Assembly (NCBI RefSeq): GCF_037104765.1
Contig: NZ_JBAWSY010000011.1
Location: forward strand, 1 to 64,000
Reading direction: 5' to 3'
Length of the DNA: 64,000 nt
DNA from: Psychrobacillus mangrovi
GTDB taxonomy: Bacteria; Bacillota; Bacilli; Bacillales_A; Planococcaceae
The notes under the pieces are model-generated. The model made no database searches and was not told where the DNA came from. It was given only the letters and a program-made list of their open reading frames with translations. How positions within the stretch are numbered: position 1 is the stretch's first letter; each line of letters starts with the position of its first letter. The position numbers and the translations under genes are program-made. Positions 9,105 through 17,859 of the stretch are shown here, in pieces.

Positions 9105-9147
9105 TAAAAAACACGATGCGCCTTTGTCGGTTACACATCGTGTTTTA
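9105..9147 (-). terminator. Terminator after ndoA
   Basis: AAACACGATG / CATCGTGTTT hairpin (arms 9109-9118 and 9136-9145) followed on the minus strand by TTTTTATTTTA. It ends the toxin-antitoxin transcript before the sigB operon. Confidence 0.85.
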
Positions 9148-9155
9148 TCTATGTA

Positions 9156-9506
9156 TTAAAATTTTACAATTCCTAAGCTAATTCCTAAAGCATGATCAAC
9201 TTCATCCATTACATCTTCATTAAGATGTGTAATCTTATCGGTAAGCCGCGATTTGTCTATCGTTCGTAGTTGTTCTAGTAAAATTACAGAATCACGTTCA
9301 AAGTCATACTGTTTTGCATTTATTTCAACATGTGTCGGCAATTTTGCTTTTTGTATTTGAGCCGTAATCGCTGCAATGATGACAGTAGGACTGAATCGAT
9401 TACCAATATCATTTTGAATCACCAAAACGGGTCTGGTGCCCCCTTGCTCAGACCCTATTACTGGCGATAAATCTGCGAAAAAAACGTCCCCACGTTTTAC
9501 GATCAA
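9156..9506 (-). CDS. ndoA: MazF-type mRNA endoribonuclease toxin (EndoA)
   Basis: A MazF/PemK-like ribonuclease almost identical to B. subtilis NdoA, which cuts single-stranded RNA at UACAU. Conserved features are GDVFFADLSPVIGSEQGGTRPVLVIQND and the SPTVIIAAITAQI strand. I place the start at TTG 9506: GGAGG sits eight bases upstream, and the protein is then 116 residues beginning M-IVKRGD, the family length and start. An upstream GTG at 9521 overlaps the ribosome binding site and the antitoxin stop. The gap to the antitoxin gene is four bases. Confidence 0.93.
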   Translation of the reverse strand: MIVKRGDVFFADLSPVIGSEQGGTRPVLVIQNDIGNRFSPTVIIAAITAQIQKAKLPTHVEINAKQYDFERDSVILLEQLRTIDKSRLTDKITHLNEDVMDEVDHALGISLGIVKF

Positions 9507-9510
9507 GTTT

Positions 9511-9792
9511 TCATCCTCCACTTACGAGTCGCTCTGTCGTATGTTGAGCTTCATACTCTGCATGTAAACACTCTGTGCAAATAGATAAGTTTATATGAGA
9601 CATTTCAACATAGCCCTTAATCATCGCTTCTCTTATAAGATTTGACTGGCCTTTCTTCATATATTCCTTTGCCTGTACACGTACAATACCTTCACTACCA
9701 GATAATGATTGTTTAACGGTTTTTACTCCTTCACTAACCATGTGCTTTGGAAGCTGAATAATCGCTTCCTTTTTCTTTTTATCACTTACCAC
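9511..9792 (-). CDS. ndoAI: EndoAI antitoxin (MazE-like, ribbon-helix-helix)
   Basis: Antitoxin partner of the adjacent EndoA; its C-terminal MSHINLSICTECLHAEYEAQHTTERLVSGG matches the B. subtilis EndoAI toxin-binding tail. The start is placed at GTG 9792, six bases after GGAGGTG, which gives 93 residues as in B. subtilis; a TTG at 9810 would overlap that ribosome binding site. The N-terminal half differs noticeably from B. subtilis, while the toxin-contact end is conserved. Both partners use weak start codons (GTG, TTG). Confidence 0.9.
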   Translation of the reverse strand: MVSDKKKKEAIIQLPKHMVSEGVKTVKQSLSGSEGIVRVQAKEYMKKGQSNLIREAMIKGYVEMSHINLSICTECLHAEYEAQHTTERLVSGG

Positions 9793-9930
9793 AGCAAACA
9801 CCTCCGACAAAACATTTCCCTATATGACAATATACTCTATATTACCACTAACATTAGCGAAATAAAAGACATAATAAGAAATGGTTTGACAAATTCTGCT
9901 TGTAGTATTTTTTTGTCGAAGTTTAATTGT

Positions 9931-11037
9931 TTATTTACTGTATACCCTTGGAATTCTATTAGAGAGCATGCAACAAACTTCATAAGGTATTGTTTCTAGT
10001 ACATCTGCCCATTCTTCTATTTTTACTTCCTCTGTTTCTTGTTTGCCTATTAGCACCACTTTTTCCCCTATAGAAACTGGTTCTTCTAGTCGGATCATGC
10101 ATTGATCCATGCAAACCCTACCTACTATCTGTACTCTTTTCCCTTTTACTAAAACTGACTGGTTTTGCAACTTTCGTAAGAGTCCATCTGCATACCCTAT
10201 AGGAAGTGTTGCAATCCATTCATCTTCTATTGCTTTGTACGTTGCTCCATAACCTATCGGTGTTCCTTTTTCTACTTTTTTAACTTGCACTACTTGAGTT
10301 TCAAGTGATAGTGCTCTTTCTAAAGGAAAAGGTAAACAATTATCCATAAAAGGAGATGGAGCAATACCGTACATAGAAATTCCATAACGAACTGCATCCC
10401 AAGACTGATCGGGATATCTTAAAGCAGCGGCACTATTCGATGTGTGAACCATTTTCGGTTTTATTTTAAATAATGCAAGCATCCGTTCAAAATTAGATAC
10501 TTGCTTATGAAAATGTTTCTTATCTTCTTCATCAGCAGTGGAAAAATGTGTATATACCCCGGTTACTTGTAGATAATTTTTTTGATGAATTAACGCTAAC
10601 GCCTCTTTTAGTTCTTTCTCATCTACGAAACCGATTCTTCCCATACCGCTATCTATTTTCACATGAACTTTAAGCGGTTCATGGACGTTCGGAATGGTTT
10701 GAAGCCATTCAAGAGAGTACGCAGTTAATGTAATATTAAGTTCTGAGGCTTTTGATAAAAAAGATGCTGGTGCTGCTCCGAGTACAAGAATTTCAGCTGT
10801 TATTCCTGCCTCTCTTATATGCAGTGCTTCGTCTGGAGTCGCAACTGCTAATACTGTAGCACCAGCACTTAACGCGGTTTTTGCCACTTCTATATCTCCA
10901 TGCCCATATGCATTCGCTTTTACTACTGCTATTATTTGTGTCTGCTTTGGAATTTTTTTCTTTAATTGGTGTATATTCGATTGGATTGCTTGTAAGTTTA
11001 TTCGAATGAATGTAGGTCTGTAAAACGATTGGGACAT
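9931..11037 (-). CDS. alr: Alanine racemase
   Basis: 368-residue fold-type III PLP enzyme that interconverts L- and D-alanine for peptidoglycan. The PLP lysine is in AVVKANAYGHGD (Lys40), and the second catalytic base is in the IGYGATY / GYADG region. VGRVCMDQCMIRL is typical. It feeds Ddl and MurF encoded at 18.6-21.1 kb. Its position upstream of the ndoAI-ndoA pair and downstream of ydcC matches B. subtilis. Confidence 0.97.
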   Translation of the reverse strand: MSQSFYRPTFIRINLQAIQSNIHQLKKKIPKQTQIIAVVKANAYGHGDIEVAKTALSAGATVLAVATPDEALHIREAGITAEILVLGAAPASFLSKASELNITLTAYSLEWLQTIPNVHEPLKVHVKIDSGMGRIGFVDEKELKEALALIHQKNYLQVTGVYTHFSTADEEDKKHFHKQVSNFERMLALFKIKPKMVHTSNSAAALRYPDQSWDAVRYGISMYGIAPSPFMDNCLPFPLERALSLETQVVQVKKVEKGTPIGYGATYKAIEDEWIATLPIGYADGLLRKLQNQSVLVKGKRVQIVGRVCMDQCMIRLEEPVSIGEKVVLIGKQETEEVKIEEWADVLETIPYEVCCMLSNRIPRVYSK

Positions 11038-11105
11038 GGAACTTACCTCTTTTTCATTTTTAGTGTATATTATCCCCCTCTTGCAAAGGAGTAGTCAACA
11101 CTCAA

Positions 11106-12131
11106 TTATTTTGGTTCTGCTACAGTCATAGATGAAGCTACTTCTATCATTTCTTCTTTTGTTAAAGAAGACGAAGCTAGGAAGAAGGACATTCCATCTT
11201 TTTCCCAAGAAAGAGATTGTTCAGTTACAGCACCGATAGCAAACCCTAAATCAACTGGATCTCCTGGAGCAAATACTGGAATTGTAGAGGAAGTACTCTT
11301 CTCACTTAACTGTTGAATAATTGTAAACTCTTTTTCACCGCTAAATGTTAAAACAACTCGTTTGTCACCTTCTACATCTAGAACTTTCTCATCAATCATA
11401 TGAACTTGATCGATTTGAGCCATTGGATAGTGTGTTTTAAATTCAGCATTGTCCATATCAGCTGATGCTTCCACTGTTCCTTTATCTGCTTGGCCAGTAC
11501 CTGCTGGTGTTTGTTCAATTTTGAATTCTTCCGCAGTGTGAACTTTACCTAATGTTACCTTTTTAAATTTAATTAGAATCTGTTCTTCTTTATTTTCGTT
11601 TAAGATAGAAACTTCTGTTGGTAATAATGTCTTTTTGTCGATAAAGATTTTTTGGTACGGCAGCATATTTTTATGGTTATTATTTGTTTTTGTTTCAAAG
11701 ACGTATTTATTACCTTCTTCTTTAAACTTGGAAGATTTGTCTTTTTTAATATCTTCCGCAAGTGAGCCTATTAAATAGGCTTGGCTATTTTCAGATGGCC
11801 ATTTACTCTGGAATTTGTACGTTTTGTTAAGTGCAGGTGTTACAACAAAAACTCCCTCTTTGTTTCGAACAATCATTTGGGTATTCTCATCACTTGCGTC
11901 AGCAACTTTCACACGGTAAAAATCTGGTTTTGAGTGCCATACTTCCACTTGATAAACTCTCGGTTCTTGACCCGTTTGAATACTCATTTCTGCTGTCAGT
12001 TCATACCCCTTCGCATCTATCCATTTGTTGCTCAACTTTTTCAACACATCTTCTTTGGATTGGGCCCCACATGCAGAAAGTATCAGTATCATCGATAATG
12101 CAAACAACAATTTAGCCAGTCGGCTCTTCAA
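11106..12131 (-). CDS. ydcC: LolA-like lipoprotein YdcC
   Basis: 341-residue lipoprotein. The signal peptide ends in a lipobox, ILSAC (Cys21), giving a membrane-anchored extracytoplasmic protein. The body is the YdcC/sporulation-linked 'outer membrane lipoprotein carrier' fold family, with beta-rich segments around GYELTAEMSIQTG. The start is TTG at 12131, seven bases after AGGGTGG. In B. subtilis ydcC lies between acpS and alr as here and is known to be forespore-expressed. Confidence 0.9.
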   Translation of the reverse strand: MKSRLAKLLFALSMILILSACGAQSKEDVLKKLSNKWIDAKGYELTAEMSIQTGQEPRVYQVEVWHSKPDFYRVKVADASDENTQMIVRNKEGVFVVTPALNKTYKFQSKWPSENSQAYLIGSLAEDIKKDKSSKFKEEGNKYVFETKTNNNHKNMLPYQKIFIDKKTLLPTEVSILNENKEEQILIKFKKVTLGKVHTAEEFKIEQTPAGTGQADKGTVEASADMDNAEFKTHYPMAQIDQVHMIDEKVLDVEGDKRVVLTFSGEKEFTIIQQLSEKSTSSTIPVFAPGDPVDLGFAIGAVTEQSLSWEKDGMSFFLASSSLTKEEMIEVASSMTVAEPK

Positions 12132-12190
12132 ATCAGTCCACCCTTTCTATTATCACTGCGTTCGTTCATTGTATGTAGGTGGACTACCAT

Positions 12191-12544
12191 TTATGATTGC
12201 AGAATTACTTGAGCAGCCGCATATTCTTTTGTATGGGTGATTGAAACAAAACCATTCACTAACTTTCCTTTAAAATAAAGGGTTGGCCTACCACTAGGCT
12301 CTCGAATTATTTCAATATCTTGAAAGCTACAGTTTTTGCCGATGCCCGTTCCCTTTGCTTTGGAAAAGGCTTCTTTTGCAGCAAAACGACCTGCTAAAAA
12401 TTCTATTTGTCTGTTTTCGGATAACCCTTGCATCTGCTCTATTTCTTTATTTGTAAGAATACGTTCTTCAAATTTGATTGTTTTATTTCTTATAGATTTC
12501 ACTCTATGGAGTTCTGTAATATCTAATCCAATTCCAGTAATCAC
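12191..12544 (-). CDS. acpS: Holo-[acyl-carrier-protein] synthase
   Basis: 117-residue AcpS that transfers phosphopantetheine from CoA to ACP. The conserved Mg-binding residues lie in GIGLDITEL (Asp8) and FAAKEAFSKA (Glu58). GTG start with AAGGAGG six bases upstream. It diverges from the rhomboid gene. Confidence 0.96.
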   Translation of the reverse strand: MITGIGLDITELHRVKSIRNKTIKFEERILTNKEIEQMQGLSENRQIEFLAGRFAAKEAFSKAKGTGIGKNCSFQDIEIIREPSGRPTLYFKGKLVNGFVSITHTKEYAAAQVILQS

Positions 12545-12610
12545 GAAGTTCCTCCTTTCAAATGCCGCTAATACAGGCTATACTATTAATAGGAAATTTG
12601 AGGTGACGAT

Positions 12611-13237
12611 ATGTTTGTAAGAAGAGAAAACTTTAAGCAATATATTAAGTTTTATCCTATTGTGTCCACTTTACTTGCTTTGAATATTGTTATCTTTATT
12701 CTAACGGGTATTCCAATTTTAGGGGACCGATTATTTAATTTTGGTATTGGCTTTAATTTGCTCATTAGCGAAGGTGAATATTGGCGTTTAATATCTCCCA
12801 TGTTTTTACATGCTGGCTTTATGCATTTACTTTTCAATATGTTTTCTTTGTATCTATTTGGTCCAGAGCTAGAGCAATTAACTGGAAAAGCACGCTTTTT
12901 AACTATTTACTTCTTATCTGGCCTTGTCGGCAATATTGTTACCTATTTGTTGCAAGACTGGAATTATATGAGCGTTGGTGCAAGTGGAGCTATCTATGGT
13001 ATTTTGGGCGCATTCGGTGCTTTAGTATATTATACGAAAAATTTATTGCCACAGTTAAAACAAATTATATTGCCTATGATCGTTATTGGTGTAGTAATGA
13101 CATTTCTACAACCAAATATAAATGTCACCGCACATATTGCAGGTTTAATTACAGGGTTTATTCTCGGATTAATCTATTTCCATCCGAAACGAATTGCCGC
13201 ATGGAAAAAGAAAAAGAACAAATTTAAGGTAGTATAA
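12611..13237 (+). CDS. ydcA: Rhomboid family intramembrane serine protease
   Basis: 208-residue six-helix membrane protein. The catalytic serine is in GASGAIYG (Ser125) and the histidine is in TAHIAG (His175); the HAGFMHLLFN motif (67-76) provides the oxyanion-side residues. The substrate is unknown. It is divergent from acpS, as the rhomboid gene is in B. subtilis. The C-terminus is Lys-rich and cytoplasmic. A hairpin at 13249-13303 follows. Confidence 0.95.
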   Translation: MFVRRENFKQYIKFYPIVSTLLALNIVIFILTGIPILGDRLFNFGIGFNLLISEGEYWRLISPMFLHAGFMHLLFNMFSLYLFGPELEQLTGKARFLTIYFLSGLVGNIVTYLLQDWNYMSVGASGAIYGILGAFGALVYYTKNLLPQLKQIILPMIVIGVVMTFLQPNINVTAHIAGLITGFILGLIYFHPKRIAAWKKKKNKFKVV

Positions 13238-13248
13238 ATTTTTATATA

Positions 13249-13303
13249 GAAGGGGCTGTCCCGAAAGTCAAAAAAATGGCTTTTAAGGGCAGCCTCTTTC
13301 TTC
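13249..13303 (+). terminator. Probable terminator after the rhomboid gene
   Basis: GGGGCTGTCC pairs with GGGCAGCCTC across a loop, followed by TTTCTTC. The T-run is imperfect, so termination strength is uncertain. Confidence 0.55.
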
Positions 13304-13319
13304 GTAGCTTCTAGATTTC

Positions 13320-13460
13320 GTTCCAGGCGGACGCGTTCCGCGGGGTGAGCGATGAACCATCACCGCCCCTTCGGGTACGTTGTGATGTTTCATCTGTCTC
13401 ACTAACCCCCGTCGGAGTCGCCGCCTTTCACTCCAATCAACTATTATCCGCTTTTCAATT
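13320..13460 (+). repeat. GC-rich palindromic interspersed element, copy A
   Basis: Starts GTTCCAGGCGGACGCG and ends GGAGTCGCCGCC plus a 30-nt tail reaching CTATTATCCGCTTTTCAATT. The interior forms a hairpin, GATGAACCATCAC / GTGATGTTTCATC. The ends recur in reverse at 30781-30956 and the interior recurs at 25881-26007. The 500-bp gap 13238-13738 holds only this element, the 180-bp element and flanking terminators. Confidence 0.85.
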
Positions 13461-13518
13461 AAAAAACCATTATGACATTAATAGAGAAAGTTTTTAAATT
13501 TTTTCAATAAGTATTTTT

Positions 13519-13698
13519 AGAAAATCGTTGAAAAAGGTGACACTCCAGCGGGAATAGCGTTAGCCGAAGACCCCGCAGTTGAGGGGAAGGCAATCTAAGT
13601 TCGCCGCATCCTGCGGCAACGATTGCATGACCAACATCGTGTTGGCCTAGGAGGCTAAGGCAACGCCCGCGGAAAGGGAGCCGTTTCAACGATTTTCT
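13519..13698 (+). mobile_element. 180-bp MITE-like element, copy 1
   Basis: Bounded by perfect 15-bp inverted ends (AGAAAATCGTTGAAA and its reverse complement at 13684-13698). A copy of exactly the same length lies in opposite orientation at 30534-30713, with a nearly identical interior. There is no transposase, so it would be non-autonomous. No clear target-site duplication is visible, but both copies are flanked on the same side by an ATCGGAT motif. Confidence 0.82.
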
Positions 13699-13727
13699 TA
13701 TTCATCGGATTACATTGTCTACTACCT

Positions 13728-13757
13728 AAAAGAACAGCCTACTCTGGCTGTTCTTTT
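13728..13757 (-). terminator. Terminator overlapping the end of ydbT
   Basis: AAAAGAACAGCC / GGCTGTTCTTTT hairpin (13728-13757) with T-runs on both strands; the ydbT stop codon lies in the loop. It may work in both directions. Confidence 0.85.
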
Positions 13758-15241
13758 TCTATAATTTGAGATTTGAATGGTTCATACCAATTCAGTAGTT
13801 TTTCTGCATCGGCTTTATCTAAATGTGGGACTGTGGATGATTCTCCTCCTACACCCGATTTAATAGTGGTGATAACGGAGGATATGTTTTGTCTTTTTTG
13901 AAAGTAAGTCGTTCTTTCTGTCATGGATTGGATGCGTCTCTTTTCCATCCAAATGGTGACTTTACTAATATTTCGATAGCGCATTATTAAATGTTGTCCA
14001 TCTATCGCAAATCCAGCTGTTCGGTGCTGCCACATTCCGAATAAGTAACTTAGCGGAATTAAGATAAGCGACAGGAGTCCATACGGATAAAAAAAGTAAA
14101 TAACAGCAGCGCAAATAGGAAGAATCCATAGATAATCTAATCTGTAGAAAAACCTTCTCGATTTTTTTGGAACTTTTGTAAAAGTTGGTTCCAAGTGAAT
14201 GTCACGAAAAATTTGTTCCAATATCGGATTGATCTCGCTTTTCTTTATTAGAGGTAGCAGTCGAATCTTTTCATCCTTTTCCGCTAGGGAACCCCCTGCA
14301 CTATCTACAATAACAGACGCAAAACCTGTCCATTGTCGAAGGGGATTTTCTACAATCCTTACCCCTTGAATTCTGGAAAGAGGTAGCGTGATTTTCTTCT
14401 TTTCCAATAACCCTCTTGTAATAATAATCTCATCATCTTCTACACGGATAGTGAAATCATAGTAATTAATAAAAGTGAGCGCAACTGATACAATCCAGGC
14501 AACCAATAAAACAAGGAAAACAGCTAATGCTATTAATAATGCCCCAAAACGAATGAAGACTACAATTTCATCATATATTCTTTCATATGGAATGATATTA
14601 GAAAATTGAGATGCAAAAACAGCTATCCCAGAGAAAAATACTCCCATACCACCTGAAGTACTCGCTAAAACAAATAAATTTTTCATCGAAATTTTAAAGA
14701 TTGGTCGCGTTTCTACTTTTACAACCTCTTCTATTGAAACAGTTTCTTCTAATTCTACCGTTTGTTTATTTTTAGCTTGTAGCATTACTTTTTTTATTTG
14801 TTCGGCTGCTTGTTTTGTTATTGCTGTTAACTCTGCATCGGCTTCTTTTGTTGGACCGCCACCAGCCGTTTCCACTTTAACTTTTACAAGTCCAAATGGT
14901 CGATGAAAAATACCTTCTGTATAGTTCAAGCTCTGTATACGATCAAATGGGATATATCGCTTTTTCTTGACGAACAAACCATACTCGATTCGCAATTCTT
15001 CATCCTCGAACCAATATCTGAACCGTTTCCACTTAATGATACCGCTTACTAATAGAAATACTAGAATAATAGCATAAATGCCAGAAGTTATATAAGATGA
15101 CCAGCCATCTGATTCGTTACTTGTCCCAAAACCGTTCAGCACTACAACAACAATAAGGGGTACAATCATATCCTTTAATACATTCACAAAGTTAATAACA
15201 GCGGAGATTGGATGCAGTTTATATTTTTCGTTAGACATCAT
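13739..15241 (-). CDS. ydbT: PH-domain membrane protein YdbT
   Basis: 500-residue membrane protein with repeated bacterial PH-like (bPH2) domains separated by pairs of transmembrane helices. The repeated PH signature appears around RIEYGLFVKKKRYIPFDRIQSLNY, TRGLLEKKKITLPLSRIQGVRIV and the C-terminal HLIMRYRNISKVTIWMEKRRIQS. The start at 15241 is chosen for AAGGGTGG six bases upstream. It overlaps ydbS by 11 bp. In B. subtilis ydbS-ydbT are linked to resistance to a competitor's antimicrobial; the biochemical role is unknown. Confidence 0.92.
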   Translation of the reverse strand: MMSNEKYKLHPISAVINFVNVLKDMIVPLIVVVVLNGFGTSNESDGWSSYITSGIYAIILVFLLVSGIIKWKRFRYWFEDEELRIEYGLFVKKKRYIPFDRIQSLNYTEGIFHRPFGLVKVKVETAGGGPTKEADAELTAITKQAAEQIKKVMLQAKNKQTVELEETVSIEEVVKVETRPIFKISMKNLFVLASTSGGMGVFFSGIAVFASQFSNIIPYERIYDEIVVFIRFGALLIALAVFLVLLVAWIVSVALTFINYYDFTIRVEDDEIIITRGLLEKKKITLPLSRIQGVRIVENPLRQWTGFASVIVDSAGGSLAEKDEKIRLLPLIKKSEINPILEQIFRDIHLEPTFTKVPKKSRRFFYRLDYLWILPICAAVIYFFYPYGLLSLILIPLSYLFGMWQHRTAGFAIDGQHLIMRYRNISKVTIWMEKRRIQSMTERTTYFQKRQNISSVITTIKSGVGGESSTVPHLDKADAEKLLNWYEPFKSQIIEKEQPE

Positions 15242-15734
15242 CTTCTGCCACCCTTGCAAGTACAGAAATTCTTCCTCTCAGTTCATCTGCTTCTGCTGTA
15301 ACGAGTGCAGGAATAGTATGATTCGTCGCTGCAGTTGAAATAGTAATAGAAGCCAAATCATACTTTCTTAATATGGGACCTTGCTCCGTATCAACATGTT
15401 GGACACGAACCATCGGTACCAAAGTTCGCTTCACAACAAATAATCCATGCTGTAATTCAATTTCTTGTTCGCGTACTTCATAACGCCAGCGCATCCATTT
15501 CACTCTCGGAAATAAATAAATCAATAAATATGCTATTAATAATACAACTGCACCTGCAACTATGTATAACCACATAAAGCTCCCTGTGAAATAATTAATC
15601 ACACTTACACCAATTCCAAGTAATAGTGCAATGAGCGTTTGAAAAATCCCATAGATTCTCCACACGCGAAGCCCTTTTTCAGATATCCGATTAATTGGTC
15701 CTGCTCTCATTGTAAACACCTCTTCTCTTGTCAT
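15231..15734 (-). CDS. ydbS: PH-domain membrane protein YdbS
   Basis: 167-residue protein with two N-terminal transmembrane helices (about 20-75) followed by one bPH2 domain (EIELQHGLFVVKRTLVPMVRVQHVDTEQGPILRKYDLA). It is the first gene of the ydbS-ydbT pair and probably works with YdbT as a membrane complex. The start is preceded by AGAGGTG. Confidence 0.93.
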   Translation of the reverse strand: MTREEVFTMRAGPINRISEKGLRVWRIYGIFQTLIALLLGIGVSVINYFTGSFMWLYIVAGAVVLLIAYLLIYLFPRVKWMRWRYEVREQEIELQHGLFVVKRTLVPMVRVQHVDTEQGPILRKYDLASITISTAATNHTIPALVTAEADELRGRISVLARVAEDDV

Positions 15735-15785
15735 TGTATACGATTTTCATGTCAAAATGTTTCAAAATTTGAGGAAAGTTTCTCG

Positions 15786-15911
15786 GAGTCTACTGATTTT
15801 TTGAAGCCATCCGATTATTTTGGTTTGCCATCCGATTATTTGTGAGAACCATCCGATTAATTCGTTGAACCAACCGATTTTCCTAGGAAACCATCCGATT
15901 CTAGATAATTC
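15786..15911. repeat. 21-bp tandem array, locus 1 (five units plus a degenerate one)
   Basis: Five units of exactly 21 bp start at 15807, 15828, 15849, 15870 and 15891. Each begins with CCATCCGATT (one unit has CCAACCGATT) followed by a variable 11 bp; a degenerate sixth unit precedes them. The same unit is found seven times at 56169-56315. The array sits between the ydbS start and the cshA terminator, inside no gene. Confidence 0.9.
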
Positions 15912-15915
15912 TACA

Positions 15916-15958
15916 TAAAAAAAGGATGAATCCACATTCTAAATGTAAGATTCATCCT
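15916..15958 (-). terminator. Terminator of cshA
   Basis: AGGATGAATC / GATTCATCCT hairpin (15923-15958), then a run of seven T on the minus strand. It lies 13 bases after the cshA stop. Confidence 0.9.
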
Positions 15959-15970
15959 ATAGATTTAAAA

Positions 15971-17554
15971 TTAGCCTTCGTTACGTGGTGAACGAGTTCT
16001 TGTACTACGTTGAGTAGAGCCGTCACGTGGACCACTGCTACGACGTGCGCTGCTTGGACGGCCACCGCCTGAACGGGAACCACCGCGATCGCTTCCTCCG
16101 CGACCTGATGAACTACGTCCGCCACCACCACTGCTGCGGTTACCTTTGTAACCACCGCCGCCGCTGCGTCCGCCACCACCACCGCTGCGTTCTCTACGAG
16201 CTGGTAATGGACGTTCTTCAGAAAGTGAGATTGGTGTATCGTCTGGTTCTTTCGTTAACGATTTAATTGCTGCAGCAATTACATCAACAGCTTCAAACTT
16301 TTCAAGCATTTCAGCAGCTAATGTGCGATAGTCACCTAAATCATTTTTGTTCACGATTTCTGATAATGTTTCAATCGCAACACGTTGTTGACCGACTAAC
16401 GCTTCGTCTGAACTTGGTGGACGAAGAGGTGTCATACGTTTTTTCGTAGTATCCTCTACGATACGTAAGTAACCCATTTCTCTTGGTGTTACGAAAGTTA
16501 CAGCAATACCATGTTTTCCTGCACGGCCTGTACGACCAATACGGTGAACATAGCTTTCAGGATCTTGTGGAATATCAAAGTTATATACATGTGTTACACC
16601 AGAAATATCTAATCCACGTGCTGCTACATCTGTTGCAACTAGGATATCAATTTTATTTGATTTGAATTGTTTCAAAACAGACATACGTTTCGCTTGGCTT
16701 AAATCTCCGTGAATTCCTTCCGCTAGGTAACCACGAATGCTTAGTGCTTGAGCTAATTCGTCTACACGACGTTTTGTACGACCGAAGATAATTGCAAGCT
16801 CAGGTTGGTGTACATTTAATATTCTTGAAAGAACATCGAATTTTTCGCGCTCTGTAGCTTTTACAAAGAACTGTTCAATGTTTTCAACAGTCATTTCTTT
16901 AGACTTGATTTTTACTTCTACTGGATCTTTCATGAATTTATCAGCAATTTTACGAATTGGTCCTGGCATTGTAGCTGAGAACAATAATGTTTGACGTTCA
17001 TCAGGAACACTTTCTAAAATTGTATTGATGTCTTCGATGAATCCCATGTTAAGCATTTCATCTGCTTCGTCCAAGATAAGTGTTTGAACTTGATCAAGTT
17101 TTAACGTACGACGGTTGATGTGGTCAAGAATACGACCAGGTGTACCAACGATTACTTGAGGTTTGTTTTTAAGTGCACGGATTTGACGACCAATTTCTTG
17201 ACCACCATATACAGATAAAAGACGAACCTTTTTGTCGTAACCTAATTTATAAAGCTCTTCTGAAACTTGAATTGCAAGTTCACGAGTTGGAGCGATAATA
17301 AGTGCTTGAATATTTGGGTTTTTTGTATCGATTTTTTCAATCATAGGGATACCAAAAGCAGCAGTTTTACCTGTACCTGTTTGTGCTTGGCCAATAATAT
17401 CGCGGCCTTCCATAGCATGTGTAATAGTACCTTCTTGGATTGGTGTTGCTTCTTCAAAACCCATGCGTTGTACGGATTTTAGTGTAGAAGCGCTAATATT
17501 TAATTCTGAAAAATTTGTCAAAATTTTAATCTCCTTTTTGTTCTGTTTTGACAA
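15971..17554 (-). CDS. cshA: DEAD-box RNA helicase CshA
   Basis: 527-residue helicase with Q motif (TPIQ), Walker A AQTGTGKT (57-64), DEAD (162-165), SAT, and HRIGRTGR. After the two RecA-like domains it carries the Bacillus-type C-terminal extension and an RGG/GS-rich tail of about 80 residues, low-complexity and RNA-binding. CshA is associated with the RNA degradosome and cold adaptation in Bacillus. The start follows AGGAGATT. A long structured leader precedes it (17555-17772). Confidence 0.97.
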   Translation of the reverse strand: MSKQNKKEIKILTNFSELNISASTLKSVQRMGFEEATPIQEGTITHAMEGRDIIGQAQTGTGKTAAFGIPMIEKIDTKNPNIQALIIAPTRELAIQVSEELYKLGYDKKVRLLSVYGGQEIGRQIRALKNKPQVIVGTPGRILDHINRRTLKLDQVQTLILDEADEMLNMGFIEDINTILESVPDERQTLLFSATMPGPIRKIADKFMKDPVEVKIKSKEMTVENIEQFFVKATEREKFDVLSRILNVHQPELAIIFGRTKRRVDELAQALSIRGYLAEGIHGDLSQAKRMSVLKQFKSNKIDILVATDVAARGLDISGVTHVYNFDIPQDPESYVHRIGRTGRAGKHGIAVTFVTPREMGYLRIVEDTTKKRMTPLRPPSSDEALVGQQRVAIETLSEIVNKNDLGDYRTLAAEMLEKFEAVDVIAAAIKSLTKEPDDTPISLSEERPLPARRERSGGGGGRSGGGGYKGNRSSGGGGRSSSGRGGSDRGGSRSGGGRPSSARRSSGPRDGSTQRSTRTRSPRNEG

Positions 17555-17735
17555 ATGGTTACATTTTCAGATGAAATTGCGGCAAATTCGAGCCTATACG
17601 AGGAACGTTTCCGTTTCTTAAAATTCTCTGTGGTTTTCAGTTCAGAGGGGTCTTATTTAAAGGGAAAGCCCGGTCTTTTGCCGAGCGGTTCGTTATGGAG
17701 TAATTAACTCTAATTACTTCAACAAACCGTTATGT
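17555..17735 (-). promoter_or_regulatory. Structured 5' leader of cshA
   Basis: About 180 nt between the upstream terminator and the cshA start. On the minus strand it contains a 44-nt hairpin (17686-17729), with outer stem CGGTTTGTT/AACGAACCG and inner stem AGTAATTA/TAATTACT, followed directly by a second hairpin (GCTCGG/CCGGGC, 17668-17686) and a weak TTTCCCTTT. The stems are strong enough to be a regulatory leader, for example temperature-responsive; function is inference. Confidence 0.5.
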
Positions 17736-17737
17736 TC

Positions 17738-17772
17738 AAAAAAAAGTACTCTTCAATAAAAAGCTGAAGAGT
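17738..17772 (-). terminator. Terminator upstream of cshA (after the esterase)
   Basis: ACTCTTCA / TGAAGAGT hairpin (17748-17772), followed on the minus strand by AC and eight T. It should end transcripts from the esterase/murF/ddl side. If a promoter lies between 17773 and 17859 it would instead be an attenuator of cshA. Confidence 0.85.
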
Positions 17773-17859
17773 CTTCACACAAAATGTATCCATTGCTCTT
17801 TACAGTCTAACATGCAATATCTATCGTTGCAACGAATAAGCAACTGTTATAATAATTAG

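Noticed and set aside
13504..13689. 61-codon frames in the 180-bp elements (also 30543-30728), nearly identical
   Set aside because: The similarity comes from the DNA repeat; they lack a ribosome binding site and run across the inverted ends.
15952..16182. Ala/Val-rich open frame on the minus strand
   Set aside because: Shadow frame of the Gly/Arg/Ser-rich tail of cshA.
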